Assembly: GCA_040389965.1 (NCBI GenBank)
Contig: JAZJZF010000019.1
Span: 1-64,000, forward strand
Origin: UBA4416 sp040389965
GTDB lineage: Bacteria > Bacteroidota > Bacteroidia > B-17B0 > Aurantibacillaceae
DNA length: 64,000 bases
Direction: 5' to 3'
A program made the position numbers and the translations under genes. Shown here piece after piece: positions 63,324-64,000 of this stretch. The notes beneath the pieces were generated by a model. The model was not told where the DNA came from, did not search any database, and was given only the letters and a program-made list of their open reading frames with translations. How positions within the stretch are numbered: position 1 is the stretch's first letter; each line of letters starts with the position of its first letter.

Positions 63324-63575
63324 CTAAGCTTCGCGAAGCTCAAATTCATAGAACTCCATGATTTGATTGCAAAGTAATTTTTTACAGGCATCATCAATTT
63401 TAGCAGATGCAATCTCTTTATTAGGAGCTTCAATTTCCAGGGTAATGTGTTTACCAATACGGATGTTTTCAATTTCGGAAAGGCCAAGGTTTTTCATAGA
63501 ACCTGTTACAGCCTTACCTTGTGGGTCAAGTAATGCTTTTAAAGGCATCACGTTTATATCTGCAAAATATTTCAT
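63324..63575 (-). CDS. purS: Phosphoribosylformylglycinamidine synthase subunit PurS
   Basis: An 83-residue protein (start at the ATG at 63575, MKYFADINVMPLKALLDPQG). The family features are LDPQGKAVTGSMKNLGL, the strand IRIGKHITLEIEAPN and the C-terminal LCNQIMEFYEFELRE. PurS is the small dimeric subunit that, with PurL and PurQ, forms formylglycinamidine ribonucleotide in purine synthesis. purL and purQ are not in this window. A frame extending 11 codons upstream does not look real. Confidence 0.9.
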   Translation of the reverse strand: MKYFADINVMPLKALLDPQGKAVTGSMKNLGLSEIENIRIGKHITLEIEAPNKEIASAKIDDACKKLLCNQIMEFYEFELREA

Positions 63576-63699
63576 TGTTTTATTGGGTTTTGTTACAAAG
63601 AGCAACAAATTTAAAGGTTTGTATTGGGATTAAAAATAATGTTTTGAACAATGACTAACAATAGTATGCTTTAAAAAAGCCATTGTTTAAAGCCAATTA

Positions 63700-63735
63700 A
63701 AAAGCCTTATCCTCCCAAGAGAGAATAAGGCTTTT
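63700..63735 (-). terminator. Intrinsic terminator after ilvE
   Basis: An 11-bp stem AAAAGCCTTAT/ATAAGGCTTTT (63700-63710 with 63725-63735) with a 14-nt loop and T runs at both ends. It lies 13 nt beyond the ilvE stop and separates ilvE from purS on the same strand. Confidence 0.85.
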
Positions 63736-63748
63736 ATTTTTTGTGAAT

Positions 63749-64000
63749 CTAGTTTACTTTATACATCCAGCCTAACGAATCTTCTGTTTTCCCTTTTCTG
63801 ATGGCCCTTAGCGTTTCATCAATTTTATTGGAGAACTTACGGTCTTCTACTGCCGGTAAAGGATAATAATTATCTATATGACCAATGCCGATAATTTGAG
63901 CAATGGTTGCTGCAGTACCAACCCCAAAAGCTTCCTGGAGAGTACCTTTGCCATGTGCTTCTATGATTTCGGTAATGGATATTTTACGTTCTTCTACTTC
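63749..64000 (-). CDS. ilvE: Branched-chain amino acid aminotransferase (partial, N-terminus missing)
   Basis: The last 83 codons of a class IV PLP aminotransferase; the stop (TAG) is at 63749-63751. The visible part (VEERKISITEIIEAHGKGTL, EAFGVGTAATIAQIIGIGHI and KTEDSLGWMYKVN) matches the C-terminus of BCAT, where the GTGTA-type loop binds substrate (here GVGTA). It catalyses the last step of valine, leucine and isoleucine synthesis or the first of their breakdown. The missing N-terminus holds the PLP lysine. Confidence 0.88.
   Translation of the reverse strand, partial: EVEERKISITEIIEAHGKGTLQEAFGVGTAATIAQIIGIGHIDNYYPLPAVEDRKFSNKIDETLRAIRKGKTEDSLGWMYKVN

Overview
The window looks like a scaffold from a low-GC Bacteroidota genome. 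Two proteins are sorted by the type IX secretion system through type A tails and one through a type B (gliding-type) tail. There are several DUF families typical of the phylum (DUF2147, DUF4442, DUF4833, DUF1543), TAnnTTTG-type promoter boxes, A-rich start regions in place of Shine-Dalgarno sites, and a REP-like repeat often seen in this phylum. Two runs of ten N (25844-25853 and 35900-35909) show that it is a draft, probably metagenomic, assembly. I cannot name the species.

Layout. 1-1.0 kb: an ECF sigma factor and a partial downstream membrane protein. 1.6-6.6 kb: a 1665-residue type IX adhesin with four 270-bp tandem repeats. 6.7-9.9 kb: ridA and alaS. 10.0-13.5 kb: an overlapping trio of M23 peptidase, APC permease and lipoprotein. 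13.6-20.7 kb: a secreted Asp-box propeller, a beta-lactamase-like serine hydrolase, a UPF1/IGHMBP2-like helicase, mnmD and a possible glycosylase-fold protein. 20.8-21.6 kb: era. 21.7-28.0 kb: a lipid-facing group on the minus strand with patatin, two SGNH hydrolases, a frameshifted FadL-type porin and a DUF2147 protein.

28.2-41.1 kb is the most coherent part: a fatty-acid degradation cluster on the minus strand. In transcription order it holds long-chain acyl-CoA synthetase, MarR regulator, fadN (dehydrogenase-hydratase), an inserted IVP-type element, fadA (thiolase), M20 amidohydrolase, fadE (acyl-CoA dehydrogenase), a hot-dog thioesterase fused to an acyl-CoA-binding domain, DUF4442, Crp/Fnr regulator and DUF4442. 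A nitronate monooxygenase-like gene diverges at the head. A TTATGCATGCATAA palindrome lies both in front of marR and in the divergent promoter region of the synthetase, which suggests that MarR controls the regulon. The neighbouring FadL, lipase and patatin genes could supply the fatty acids.

41.2-50.5 kb: a mix of small hypothetical proteins, a NarL-type response regulator, a GYF-domain protein, a decayed Pmp3-like gene, an orphan HsdR_N-type nuclease, an atypical SDR beside a Crp/Fnr regulator, and a SpoIIE-type phosphatase. 50.6-57.1 kb: two more type IX secreted proteins around an initiator tRNA that has a strong promoter and a terminator. 57.4-64 kb: WalJ-type hydrolase, YceI, a small acetyltransferase, DUF2461, DUF1543, an SPW-type membrane protein, metK, purS and the 3' end of ilvE.

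I saw no CRISPR array, prophage or complete transposase-bearing element. The most unusual items are the thioesterase-ACBP fusion, the inverted-repeat element inserted between fadN and fadA, the shared MarR palindrome, and a perfect FNR-type box near the Crp gene.
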